From assembly GCA_034432375.1 (NCBI GenBank), contig DAOUCA010000175.1:62001-126000 (forward strand): a DNA stretch of 64,000 bases. Direction: 5' to 3'. This DNA comes from JAHBVH01 sp034432375. Lineage in GTDB: Bacteria; Chloroflexota; Anaerolineae; Caldilineales; Caldilineaceae. The notes under the pieces are model-generated. The model was not told where the DNA came from. It saw nothing but the letters and a program-made list of their open reading frames with translations, and made no database searches. Position 1 is the first letter of the stretch, and each line of letters opens with the position of its first letter. The translations under genes were made by a program, and so were the position numbers. Shown here piece by piece: positions 8,918-16,617 of the stretch.

Positions 8918-11332
8918 ATGCAACTTTACGAATATCAAAAACGGGTGGCACAATCCATACGCCAAGGCAAAAGTGTCATTTTACAGGCACCAACCGGTGC
9001 CGGGAAAACCTTGGCGGCGCTGTGGCCATTCATTGAAATGTGGGATCGCAATCAACCGTTGACTTTTCCGCGTAAGTGCATCTACTCAGTTCCTATGCGC
9101 GTGTTAGCGACACAATTCAGAGAAGAAATAGATACGCTTGTTAATGAGAAAATGATCTTGGCTGAGCCACCTGCGGTGACTATCCAGACCGGTGATCAGC
9201 CACAGGATCCGAAATTTGAGCAGGATCTCATCTTTGCCACCATCGACCAGAGTCTAAGTAGCGCCCTGGCCGTGCCCTATTCACTTTCAACAGGGATGGC
9301 CAATCTGAACGCCGGTGCCTTCTTCAGCAGCTATCTGATCTTTGATGAGTTTCACCTCTTTCCGCTGGCCGATGAGGGTGGGGCCGAGGGCGCATTGACG
9401 ACGGTGCTACAACTCCTTATGCAGGCCAAGGGGGTGACACCCTTTGTATTGATGACCGCGACCTTTTCCAGCACGATGTTGCAAGAACTGGCGATGCTGC
9501 TTGATGCAGACGTGGTACAAGTGCCACCTGAAGAGTATCACAAAATTGCCAAAGGAAAGGCCGACGCGCCACGGCACCGTTTCTACCAGGTTCACGATAT
9601 GACAATGAGCGCAGGCGCGATCCTCGCGCAACATCAGCGACGCACGCTCGTGATCTGCAATCAAGTAAAACGGGCACAGGAATTATTCGAGGCGCTACAA
9701 AAAGAGAACGACGACACCATACAGGTCGAACTGCTCCACAGTCGGTTTCTGCCGGAGCACCGTCGCGAGAAAGAAGCGCAGATTCGCCGCGAATTCGGCA
9801 AAGATCCAGAACAGCAGACAGTAGAAAGCATGATCGTCGTGGCAACCCAGGTGATTGAGGTGGGGCTGGATATTACCTGTGAAGTGATCCACACGGAAAT
9901 TGCGCCGGCCAATGCGATCTTTCAACGGGCTGGGCGCTGTGCTCGCTACCCCGGTGAGGAAGGAACGGTACACATCTATCAGGTGCCCATGCGTGAACGG
10001 AGCGATGAGGTGAACTATCGCGATTATTTGCCCTATCCCAAACAACTTTGCGAAACGGCGTGGCAGAGTCTCCAACAACGCAACGAACAAGCGATCGACT
10101 TTGTCGAAGAGCAGGCGGTGATCGACGAAGTACACACCGCAAGTGATCGGCAACTGCTCGACGCCATGCGGCGGCAACAGGGCTTGCTCTGGAACGATAT
10201 CTACGCGGCCATGCAAACAGGGGCACGCGAGCAACGCCGCAATCTGATCCGCCGTGTCGACAACATCACCGTGTTGGCAGCCACAACCCCCGATGCGGTC
10301 GGCGATCCATTGCGTGCACAGGGCTTTGGCCTCTGGCGCGGCACGGTGAAGGGGCTGCTGCGCACGCTCGATGAATATGCGCTGGAGTGGTCGCCCGAGG
10401 AGGAGGAAAGGAATTGGCTAATGCAATTTCCGACGATCAGCAGCCCCGACCCCGATGACCCGACCGAGCCCGTCGTGGTGACCTGGCGCTCAGTGAGCGA
10501 CGCGTCGCTGCTCGATGGTACGGCGCTTGTCGTGATCAACAGCGCATTCTGTGCCTATGATGAACAACTCGGTTTTCGCATTGTGCCTGCTGCGGTGGGC
10601 GGCTGGTTTTCGGCCAAAGGTGAAAAACCCCAGCGCAACAGCCAAGGCGGGTTTCGCTACCAACTCGAAAGCTATACCGATCATATCGGCAAGATGCTCA
10701 AGCTCTATCGGCGGCACTTTGCCGATCAGTATGCCTTTGTCGAAGAGCGCTTGGCCGCGCGGTGGGGGTTCCCGCCCGGTGGTCTGACCAACGCAATTGA
10801 GAGCGCAATTGCGCTGCATGACCTAGCCAAGATGGATCAACGGTGGCAGCGCTGGGTTCGGCTCTATCAGGCAGGGATTGGGGAACCGCTTGCTGACGCC
10901 GCGTACATGGCCGTTCACACCCACTGGGAACCGTACAACCCGATCCACCAACAAGCCAAACGGCAGGCGGATCGACAGTGTAAACGGCCACCGCATGCCG
11001 GGGAGAGCGCCGTGGCCGGGGCGCAGATCATCGGTGAACGCTGTGGGCACGATGAACTGACACGGGCCGTATTGACCGCCATCACCCGCCACCACAGCGC
11101 GCAGGCGTACCAGTTTCAGGAGTACGCGCTACATCCGGCGGCAGCCACGGCAGCTGCGGACGCGTTGGTGTTGACAACGATGGGCAAGGCCCAAGCGGGT
11201 CTGCTGATGACGGCACCGCCCATCAAGCTGGAAGAATATCTCGTGGAGCCGGGAGAATTTCGTGGATTGTTGCTCTATCTGTGGATTGTGCGGGTGCTGC
11301 GATTGTGTGACGGGCTGTCGCAGGAGGAATAG
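8918..11332 (+). CDS. cas3: CRISPR-associated helicase/nuclease Cas3 with C-terminal HD domain
   Basis: 804 residues; ATG preceded by AAGGA. The N-terminal half is an SF2 helicase: APTGAGKT (Walker A, about residue 26), LIFDEFH (motif II, about 145), LMTATF (motif III) and QRAGRCARYP (motif VI, about 340). The C-terminal part carries HD-nuclease motifs: SYTDHIGKM near 585, ALHDLAKMD near 632 and TRHHSAQ near 723. Cas3 is recruited by Cascade to unwind and degrade target DNA. Most Cas3 proteins have the HD at the N terminus; here it is at the C terminus, an order I associate mainly with subtype I-G (formerly I-U). Second gene of the wyl-cas3-cas8-cas7-cas5 run. Confidence 0.93.
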   Translation: MQLYEYQKRVAQSIRQGKSVILQAPTGAGKTLAALWPFIEMWDRNQPLTFPRKCIYSVPMRVLATQFREEIDTLVNEKMILAEPPAVTIQTGDQPQDPKFEQDLIFATIDQSLSSALAVPYSLSTGMANLNAGAFFSSYLIFDEFHLFPLADEGGAEGALTTVLQLLMQAKGVTPFVLMTATFSSTMLQELAMLLDADVVQVPPEEYHKIAKGKADAPRHRFYQVHDMTMSAGAILAQHQRRTLVICNQVKRAQELFEALQKENDDTIQVELLHSRFLPEHRREKEAQIRREFGKDPEQQTVESMIVVATQVIEVGLDITCEVIHTEIAPANAIFQRAGRCARYPGEEGTVHIYQVPMRERSDEVNYRDYLPYPKQLCETAWQSLQQRNEQAIDFVEEQAVIDEVHTASDRQLLDAMRRQQGLLWNDIYAAMQTGAREQRRNLIRRVDNITVLAATTPDAVGDPLRAQGFGLWRGTVKGLLRTLDEYALEWSPEEEERNWLMQFPTISSPDPDDPTEPVVVTWRSVSDASLLDGTALVVINSAFCAYDEQLGFRIVPAAVGGWFSAKGEKPQRNSQGGFRYQLESYTDHIGKMLKLYRRHFADQYAFVEERLAARWGFPPGGLTNAIESAIALHDLAKMDQRWQRWVRLYQAGIGEPLADAAYMAVHTHWEPYNPIHQQAKRQADRQCKRPPHAGESAVAGAQIIGERCGHDELTRAVLTAITRHHSAQAYQFQEYALHPAAATAAADALVLTTMGKAQAGLLMTAPPIKLEEYLVEPGEFRGLLLYLWIVRVLRLCDGLSQEE

Positions 11333-11345
11333 CCGGATACAGAAT

Positions 11346-11417
11346 AAAGCGTTCCGGGGACGGCCCAGAGAGTATCTTGCTTACCTCAATTGGTGTGGGC
11401 CGTCCCCGGAACGCTTT
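11346..11417. repeat. Perfect 22-bp palindromic element between cas3 and cas8
   Basis: Arms 11346-11367 and 11396-11417 are exact reverse complements (core GCGTTCCGGGGACGGC) around a 28-nt centre. It lies in the 134-bp cas3-cas8 gap and would form a strong RNA hairpin inside the operon transcript. The same core arm occurs between kdpB and kdpA (59050-59108), so this is a dispersed element rather than a local terminator. No T-run follows it. Confidence 0.85.
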
Positions 11418-11466
11418 GCCGGCAAACAACCAAGCTTGTCATCATCCATGTAGAAGGAGGGACCAT

Positions 11467-13254
11467 TTGTATCAACAACAGTACTTTGTACCAAAAGAAT
11501 CGGGCACGTTGAGCGATACGCTTATCGCCTTTGGCATGGCGGATGTGCTCAAGGAGATCGTGCAGCGCAGTGCCGGCACGGCCCACGTGACGCTCTATGA
11601 CCAGGGCAGTTGCTATGTCATTGATGCCGGTCTGCCGATTGAAGAAGGTTGGGTGGCGGCGGCAGGACCGTTTGAGCAGATTCCTTATCTAACGAGTGGT
11701 AAAGTGGCGCTGCCCGAGGATTTACCTACCATGCACAAACGGGATGTTGATGAGCAATGGGAGACATTTCGCCGCTTTAGCGAACAGCGTAAGCAACTGG
11801 GGGAACAGAAGATACGCGGCACCGAATTGGAGCAACAACTCGCCGACCACAAACCACGCGCCGATTGGACGGTGGCGACCTATCTGGGCGACTACCGGAT
11901 GCAAGCCCAAGCGATCCACAACACGCTGGTCGAGACATGGATGCGGGCCAATCAAACGCTACCGGGGTTGAATGTACAGACGCTGCTTGCTATGTTTGCC
12001 GGCTTTGACGCGGACAAGGAGGCAGCAGCAATGGCGTGGAAAGCCGCGGCAAAAGGCAGCGGTCTCGATGATACCGTCACCGCATCTCAACTGTTTAATC
12101 CCCACATGGGCAAGGGGCAGAATCGGGCCAAGGCCAATGGATTAGCAATGGGCAACGAGAAGAACTTCTGGCTGCTCGACTATCTCAAAGCAGTGGGGCT
12201 GTGGAGCGCATCGGCACCACGCAATGCCACCAATGCAGATCTGCGCAAGACCTATATTCTGGCCCCGCGGGCGTTGGCCCTTACCCATCATCAGGAAATC
12301 TTCAACCGCTTCCGCGACCGCCTTTGGAACAGTTCCTCGGTCAAGCTCGATGTCATGGCCGCGCTGCTCTATGTGGAGACGCTGTTGGCCTATGTGGTGG
12401 AAGCTGAGCAACTTTCTATTTTGCAGAAGCGGTCGGTCAGCAACTTGGTGGCGGGAATGCATGTGAGTACCTATCAACTGTTAAGCCAGAATTCATACAC
12501 CATGATGAACCTGGCCTTCCTAGGCCTGCCCGATTGGCTGCCGACCGTTGAAAGCTACGCCGATGCCCAACGATATCAAACAATCGTACGGGAACATATT
12601 GAACGGCTCCAGGCCATCGATGAAGAAAAGAGCGAAGGACATACGCTGCTGCAACGCTATCGTGACTTTGCAGCAGGCAACGATATACAGCGCTTCTTTG
12701 CCTTCAACGTCGGCTATGGCAACTATCTGATGAGCGCAATCGAGCGCAGCTTCTATTATGTCAAACCCTTTGGGGAAGAAAATCTAGAAAGGTTATTGAG
12801 CATGAGTGAACCAAAGTTAACGCCGATTTTGCAGAATCAGGGCTTTCGCAATGTGGCGGATGCGATCCGTAAAAGCACCGTTATACTACAGTATTCCAAA
12901 GGCCAAAGTAGTGAATTCGAAATACGCTATGGATTAGGCCAGGAGCTAAAACGGAAGGCGCAATATACCGCTGACTTCATCCAAGAACTGGCCGCCTTTA
13001 TGCAGAGTTACAATGATGAGAATGCAAGGGTTTTTAAGCGTACCAAAGGTAAAGTGTTCTGGCGAAAAGCTATCACGACCGAAGATATCCAATCCATTGT
13101 CGAACTGATCGACGAATATGGCTCGGAGACCATCTGCAATCTACTCATTGCTTTTGGCTATGCGCGTGATCCCAAGGAACAACCGCCCACTACAGAAGCC
13201 GCCGGCAATGAAGCTCAGCCCAGCGCTGAAACAGCAAATGGTAGCAGCGGTTGA
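11467..13254 (+). CDS. cas8: Cascade large subunit Cas8 (type I, subtype uncertain)
   Basis: I place the start at TTG 11467, because AAGGAGG (11454-11460) lies 6 nt upstream and the protein then begins MYQQQYFVPKES; an in-frame ATG at 11377 lies inside the palindromic repeat and has no such signal. This gives 595 residues. The large subunit of Cascade recognises the PAM and is very divergent, so assignment rests on position between cas3 and cas7/cas5, length and the all-helical C terminus (about residues 446-595). It seems closest to Cas8a/Csx13-like proteins found beside DevR-type Cas7, but this is from memory. No separate small-subunit gene is present; see the internal start at 12802. Confidence 0.75.
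   Translation: MYQQQYFVPKESGTLSDTLIAFGMADVLKEIVQRSAGTAHVTLYDQGSCYVIDAGLPIEEGWVAAAGPFEQIPYLTSGKVALPEDLPTMHKRDVDEQWETFRRFSEQRKQLGEQKIRGTELEQQLADHKPRADWTVATYLGDYRMQAQAIHNTLVETWMRANQTLPGLNVQTLLAMFAGFDADKEAAAMAWKAAAKGSGLDDTVTASQLFNPHMGKGQNRAKANGLAMGNEKNFWLLDYLKAVGLWSASAPRNATNADLRKTYILAPRALALTHHQEIFNRFRDRLWNSSSVKLDVMAALLYVETLLAYVVEAEQLSILQKRSVSNLVAGMHVSTYQLLSQNSYTMMNLAFLGLPDWLPTVESYADAQRYQTIVREHIERLQAIDEEKSEGHTLLQRYRDFAAGNDIQRFFAFNVGYGNYLMSAIERSFYYVKPFGEENLERLLSMSEPKLTPILQNQGFRNVADAIRKSTVILQYSKGQSSEFEIRYGLGQELKRKAQYTADFIQELAAFMQSYNDENARVFKRTKGKVFWRKAITTEDIQSIVELIDEYGSETICNLLIAFGYARDPKEQPPTTEAAGNEAQPSAETANGSSG
12802..13254 (+). CDS. Possible Cas11-like small subunit translated from an internal cas8 start
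   Basis: An in-frame ATG at 12802 within cas8 is preceded by AGAAAGG about 9 nt upstream, and would yield a 150-residue protein beginning MSEPKLTPILQNQGF. It is mostly helical and charged, as Cas11 small subunits are. In subtypes I-B, I-C and I-D the small subunit is known to be made from an internal start in the large-subunit gene, and no stand-alone small-subunit gene is seen here. The protein is an inference from the start signal and the missing gene. Confidence 0.4.
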   Translation: MSEPKLTPILQNQGFRNVADAIRKSTVILQYSKGQSSEFEIRYGLGQELKRKAQYTADFIQELAAFMQSYNDENARVFKRTKGKVFWRKAITTEDIQSIVELIDEYGSETICNLLIAFGYARDPKEQPPTTEAAGNEAQPSAETANGSSG

Positions 13255-13291
13255 AACCGTCGCCTGCCAGATAAAGCGCACTCCTATCTCT

Positions 13292-13347
13292 CAGCCCGCT
13301 TCAGCGGGGCTTCCACTAACAGCCACAGGGCTTCAGCCTGTGGTACC
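13292..13347. repeat. Dispersed palindromic repeat between cas8 and cas7
   Basis: The 162-bp cas8-cas7 gap holds two short hairpins, one built on AGCCC-CGGGGCT and one on CCACAGG/CCTGTGG. The 28 bp at 13320-13347 recur exactly, in reverse complement, upstream of kdpC at 56674-56701. Confidence 0.85.
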
Positions 13348-13416
13348 GATTGCCGATTTAATTCTTCATGTTCATCAACTGGTGACTATAAACCAAACAA
13401 AGAAGGAGCACAGAAC

Positions 13417-14382
13417 ATGTCCGTGATTTACAATCTTTCCATCGCTGCCCAAGCAACGCTCAACCTCCACTCACTCAACAATGAGGGGGGTGAAGGCAAT
13501 CAGATTCAAACGCGTATCGTCAATATCGTTGATGAGACGGGGCGAATGCACAGCGTCAACGCGATTAGCGGCGATATGTTGAAGCATATCCAAGCCGAGC
13601 ATCTCTACGCCATCAGTCGCGACCAAGGCTTGCCACTCTGTGCGGCCTGTCAACTCTTCGACGCCAACCGCATGTCTGCCGATGATGCCTTTCGCACTTG
13701 GCTCAAGGGCAAGGAGAAACCGACGCAGATCCAGGTGATCGACCGCTTACTCAGTTGCACACTTGATGATATTGAGGGGAACCTGATTACGGAGGGACAA
13801 TCGACACCACGCAAAAGTGTGGTGGAATTCGGCTGGGCGGTTGGTCTCCCCGATGCGGTGACCACTGAACAATATTTTCATGTCAAATATGATCCGGATC
13901 GACGGGAGATCCCCACAGATAAAAAGGAACGGGAAGGCAATCTGGGACAGGCAATCTTCCACCGCCCCACCAACAGTGGCCAATATGCCATCGTCTGTAA
14001 CATTGAGGCGCATCGGATCGGCTACAATGACATTAGCCAGAGTCACCCCATTGCAGACGCAGATCGCAAAAAACGACTGGTTGCCCTATTAGAGAGTCTA
14101 GCCTATACCTTTGTTCAACCCGATGGTGCCATGCGCAGCACACAACACCCCCACATCGTTGACGTGCAAGGTGTGCTCAGCTACACCACCGCATCAGCAC
14201 CCGCACCGTTGATGAGTCCGCTCAATCGCAATTTTGTTGAGCAAACCGAACGTATCGCGGCATCGCTAAATAAAATTCATGCCGGGCGGATTGTCGTGCA
14301 GCGGTTTGCCAATCTGGCTGAACTGGTTGAACTACTCCAAGCGCTCATTGAACAGTGTGAACCCTATCAGTTCCAGTCATAA
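13417..14382 (+). CDS. cas7: Cascade backbone protein Cas7, DevR/Csa2 family
   Basis: 321 residues, with AAGGAG 9 nt before the ATG. The N terminus has the family signature: AQATLNLHSLNNEGGEGNQ followed by NAISGDMLKHIQAEHL, typical of the DevR/Csa2 (Cas7) RAMP family. Several Cas7 copies line the crRNA in Cascade. The family is usually found in subtypes I-A and I-B and in the Myxococcus dev locus. Cas5 starts 10 nt after its stop, so the two are translated from one message. Confidence 0.9.
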   Translation: MSVIYNLSIAAQATLNLHSLNNEGGEGNQIQTRIVNIVDETGRMHSVNAISGDMLKHIQAEHLYAISRDQGLPLCAACQLFDANRMSADDAFRTWLKGKEKPTQIQVIDRLLSCTLDDIEGNLITEGQSTPRKSVVEFGWAVGLPDAVTTEQYFHVKYDPDRREIPTDKKEREGNLGQAIFHRPTNSGQYAIVCNIEAHRIGYNDISQSHPIADADRKKRLVALLESLAYTFVQPDGAMRSTQHPHIVDVQGVLSYTTASAPAPLMSPLNRNFVEQTERIAASLNKIHAGRIVVQRFANLAELVELLQALIEQCEPYQFQS

Positions 14383-14392
14383 AGGGGCAGCC

Positions 14393-15100
14393 ATGTGGAT
14401 TATCACAACATTTCAACCGGTGAGCCTCATCTCGTTGAAAGTGGCAACGGCCACCTCAACCGGCGGCAAGTCACTGCTGGTACCAACCCCTTACACGCTC
14501 AAAATGGCGCTGCTCAACACGGTGATTCAGCAGACAGGAGTCGCAGCGGGGGAACGGCTATGGCCAACGATTCGGGACACTCAATTTTCGATCAAGGGAC
14601 CGGAACGAATTGCGGTAACCAACACCTTCACCAAGATCCTCAAACCGATGAAGGGGAAACCAAGCCAAGATGTGGAGACTGGACTCACGCGCAGTATGAT
14701 CAACACGATTGGCTTTCGCGAATATGTGCAGTGGCAAGGAAAGGTACAGATTGCAGCGCAATCACCAGCAACCACTGAAACATTGCCTTGGCAACAGTGG
14801 TTGACATCGCTCCAATATTTTGGTAAACGGGGCGGCTTTGTCCAAGCCATTGATTGTGTGGAGGAAGAAACACTACCCGAGGGCTTTACATCAATCGATG
14901 AGCCGGCCACAGCATTTGCCCTGACAGGTACGCTTCAATTGCTTGATGACTGCGCCGATGGTTTGACCTTCGAGCAGGTCGATATCTATTCGGGGAAAAA
15001 TCTGCGCACCGGCAAAGACCGCCTCCTCCGCCCTATCATCCTGCCCTATCGCGTTGCGCGCAGCAGCCGGGGCTATACGCTCTATGAACGGATCGACTAA
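14393..15100 (+). CDS. cas5: Cascade subunit Cas5
   Basis: 235 residues, starting MWIITTFQPVSLISLKVATA at an ATG with AAAGGGG just upstream; a longer frame from 14279 runs back into cas7 and lacks a ribosome-binding site. Position right after the DevR-type cas7, size and the N-terminal beta-strand pattern support Cas5 (DevS-like), the RAMP protein that caps the 5' handle of the crRNA. Last gene of the interference operon. Its stop codon overlaps by 4 bp the stop codon of the opposing DUF433 gene, so the two transcripts collide. Confidence 0.78.
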   Translation: MWIITTFQPVSLISLKVATATSTGGKSLLVPTPYTLKMALLNTVIQQTGVAAGERLWPTIRDTQFSIKGPERIAVTNTFTKILKPMKGKPSQDVETGLTRSMINTIGFREYVQWQGKVQIAAQSPATTETLPWQQWLTSLQYFGKRGGFVQAIDCVEEETLPEGFTSIDEPATAFALTGTLQLLDDCADGLTFEQVDIYSGKNLRTGKDRLLRPIILPYRVARSSRGYTLYERID

Positions 15101-15294
15101 GCCGCGTCGCCATAACGCAGACAGGCCACAAGATCGGCCTGTGTTAGCCCAGGATAGTTGCGCAAGATTTCAGTCTCACTCCACTCGGCGGCCAGCAGGT
15201 CAATGATAAATTCGACCGCAAGGCGGGTGCCTTTGACCACCGGCTTGCCGCCGAGAATGTTAGGGTCAACGGTGATGCGGGCTTGTCCGGTCAT
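15097..15294 (-). CDS. DUF433 family small protein (antitoxin-like)
   Basis: 65 residues: ITVDPNILGGKPVVKGTRLA followed by VEFIIDLLAAEWSETEILRNY is the standard DUF433 signature, an HTH-like fold. DUF433 proteins are commonly annotated as antitoxins of VapB-like or DUF5615-partnered modules. Its ATG overlaps the stop of the upstream 70-aa gene (15291-15294), so the pair is translationally coupled. The pair sits antisense between the two halves of the cas locus and its stop codon overlaps that of cas5. No DUF5615 (PIN-like) partner is visible. Confidence 0.85.
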   Translation of the reverse strand: MTGQARITVDPNILGGKPVVKGTRLAVEFIIDLLAAEWSETEILRNYPGLTQADLVACLRYGDAA

Positions 15295-15503
15295 AAACGC
15301 TTACCGGCAATGATCCGCAGCTGTTTCTCTAGACTTTGGTTCCACAATTGTTTGGCCCAAAGGAAATCTTCGGCGCTGAAACTTGCCAATGCCGGGAACG
15401 CGCCCAAGAGCGGATCTTGCGTCTGCTCAGCCGCTTGCCCCTCTAACGCTGCCGGTGGTGGGGCTGATGGCAAGTCACGCAGCAGGTTAACTTTTTGTTT
15501 CAT
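15291..15503 (-). CDS. Small hypothetical protein coupled to the DUF433 gene
   Basis: 70 residues beginning MKQKVNLLRDLPSAPPP, with AAGGGAAGG about 8 nt upstream of the ATG. It has a proline/alanine-rich N-terminal half and an amphipathic C-terminal part (EDFLWAKQLWNQSLEKQLRI). I do not recognise the family. The 4-nt overlap with the DUF433 gene and a strong own promoter (15546-15574) show it is a real gene. Its place as partner of an antitoxin-like protein suggests, but does not prove, a toxin or accessory role. Confidence 0.6.
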   Translation of the reverse strand: MKQKVNLLRDLPSAPPPAALEGQAAEQTQDPLLGAFPALASFSAEDFLWAKQLWNQSLEKQLRIIAGKRL

Positions 15504-15545
15504 ATGCTCAACCTTCCCTTGTTGAAGGATCAGATCAACAATTGC

Positions 15546-15574
15546 AGTATAAATCGGAGGCTACCTGATGTCAA
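15546..15574 (-). promoter_or_regulatory. Near-consensus promoter for the DUF433 module overlapping the cas6 start
   Basis: Read on the minus strand: TTGACA (15574-15569), a 17-nt spacer, TATACT (15551-15546). Five of six -10 bases and all six -35 bases match the sigma70 consensus, the best promoter I see in the window. The -35 covers the cas6 ATG (15568-15570) and the spacer contains the cas6 Shine-Dalgarno. Start of transcription would be near 15539, about 36 nt before the ATG at 15503. Confidence 0.7.
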
Positions 15575-16617
15575 CTACAGACGCACTACCCGCCACCGCG
15601 CACCCCACCCACCCCCTCGCCATCCCCCTCACCGCGCACCATATCCGCGTTACGGTGGCGGTGACGACGCCGATGGGCTTTCACGATTTCAAGGGCAGCG
15701 CGCTGCGGGGGGCGATGGTTACCGTCATGCGGCGCAGCTTCTGCCCGGAATGGCGAGCGGAACGGACCGATGCTTTCCACAAAGCGCTTTGCCCGGTCTG
15801 CCAGTTGCTGGCGCTGGAAAATGATGGGTCGATCGCGGGCGATGTGCGGCGGCCCTATGCGTTGACACCGCCGCCGGATCGGCAAAGCAGCTATGAACCG
15901 GGGGAGCAGTTCGCCTTTGGCTTGACGCTCTTTGGTGATTCGCTCAATTATCTGCCCTATCTGCTGCTGACGTTGGGAGGCATGGGGGAGATTGGCATCG
16001 GGCGCAAAGGGGCGGATGGCAAGCGGGGTACCTTTGTGGTGACGCAACTGGACGCGATCAATCCTTTCACTGGCGAGCTGCTGTCGATGATGGCACCGGG
16101 CGAACGGATGGTGCGCCCCGATACGGTGCCGGTGACCCATGCGCAGGTGGTAGCGGCGAGTGATCGGCTGGCCGACGAATTGGCCGCCAACGACAACCAA
16201 CTCTGGGTCGAATTCCTGACGCCGATGCGGCTGACCCCCAATCATCAGCGGGCCACCAAACCAGACTTTTTTACCTTTTGCAAAGCGGCGGTCTTGCGCA
16301 TGCTCGATCTGAGTGCGCAATATGGCGGAGGCCGGCCGACGATCAATGGCGAAGCGCTGGAACTCAAGCGGGACATTTATGGCGCGGCCGATGGGGTGCA
16401 GGTGGTACACGATGAGACGCGCTGGTGGGATCTCAAAGGCTATTCGAGTCGGCTGGAGCAGGAGCAAGTGCTGGGCGGGTTGATGGGGCGGGTCTGCTAT
16501 CAGGCCGCGGATTGGCGGCCACTCCTGCCCTGGTTGCTCTGGGGGATGAGCGCGGGGGTGGGACGGAATATTGTGAAAGGGTGTGGGATTTATGAAGTAG
16601 GGAGCAACCATGGCTAG
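15568..16617 (+). CDS. cas6: CRISPR pre-crRNA endoribonuclease Cas6
   Basis: 349 residues; GGAGG lies 7 nt before the ATG. The C-terminal glycine-rich stretch GMSAGVGRNIVKGCGIYEV is the hallmark loop of Cas6-type RAMP proteins, and the body matches the large Cas6 (PF10040-like) family, including an early CPVCQLL cysteine pair. Cas6 should cut each repeat 3' of its hairpin, leaving the AUUGAAAC handle seen in this array. It starts a second transcription unit (cas6-cas1-cas2-cas4) and overlaps cas1 by 8 nt. Its start region is shared with the antisense DUF433 promoter. Confidence 0.9.
   Translation: MSTTDALPATAHPTHPLAIPLTAHHIRVTVAVTTPMGFHDFKGSALRGAMVTVMRRSFCPEWRAERTDAFHKALCPVCQLLALENDGSIAGDVRRPYALTPPPDRQSSYEPGEQFAFGLTLFGDSLNYLPYLLLTLGGMGEIGIGRKGADGKRGTFVVTQLDAINPFTGELLSMMAPGERMVRPDTVPVTHAQVVAASDRLADELAANDNQLWVEFLTPMRLTPNHQRATKPDFFTFCKAAVLRMLDLSAQYGGGRPTINGEALELKRDIYGAADGVQVVHDETRWWDLKGYSSRLEQEQVLGGLMGRVCYQAADWRPLLPWLLWGMSAGVGRNIVKGCGIYEVGSNHG

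Noticed and set aside
11377..11466. Upstream ATG start for cas8 at 11377
   Set aside because: It lies in the palindromic repeat and lacks a ribosome-binding site, while TTG 11467 has AAGGAGG at ideal spacing.
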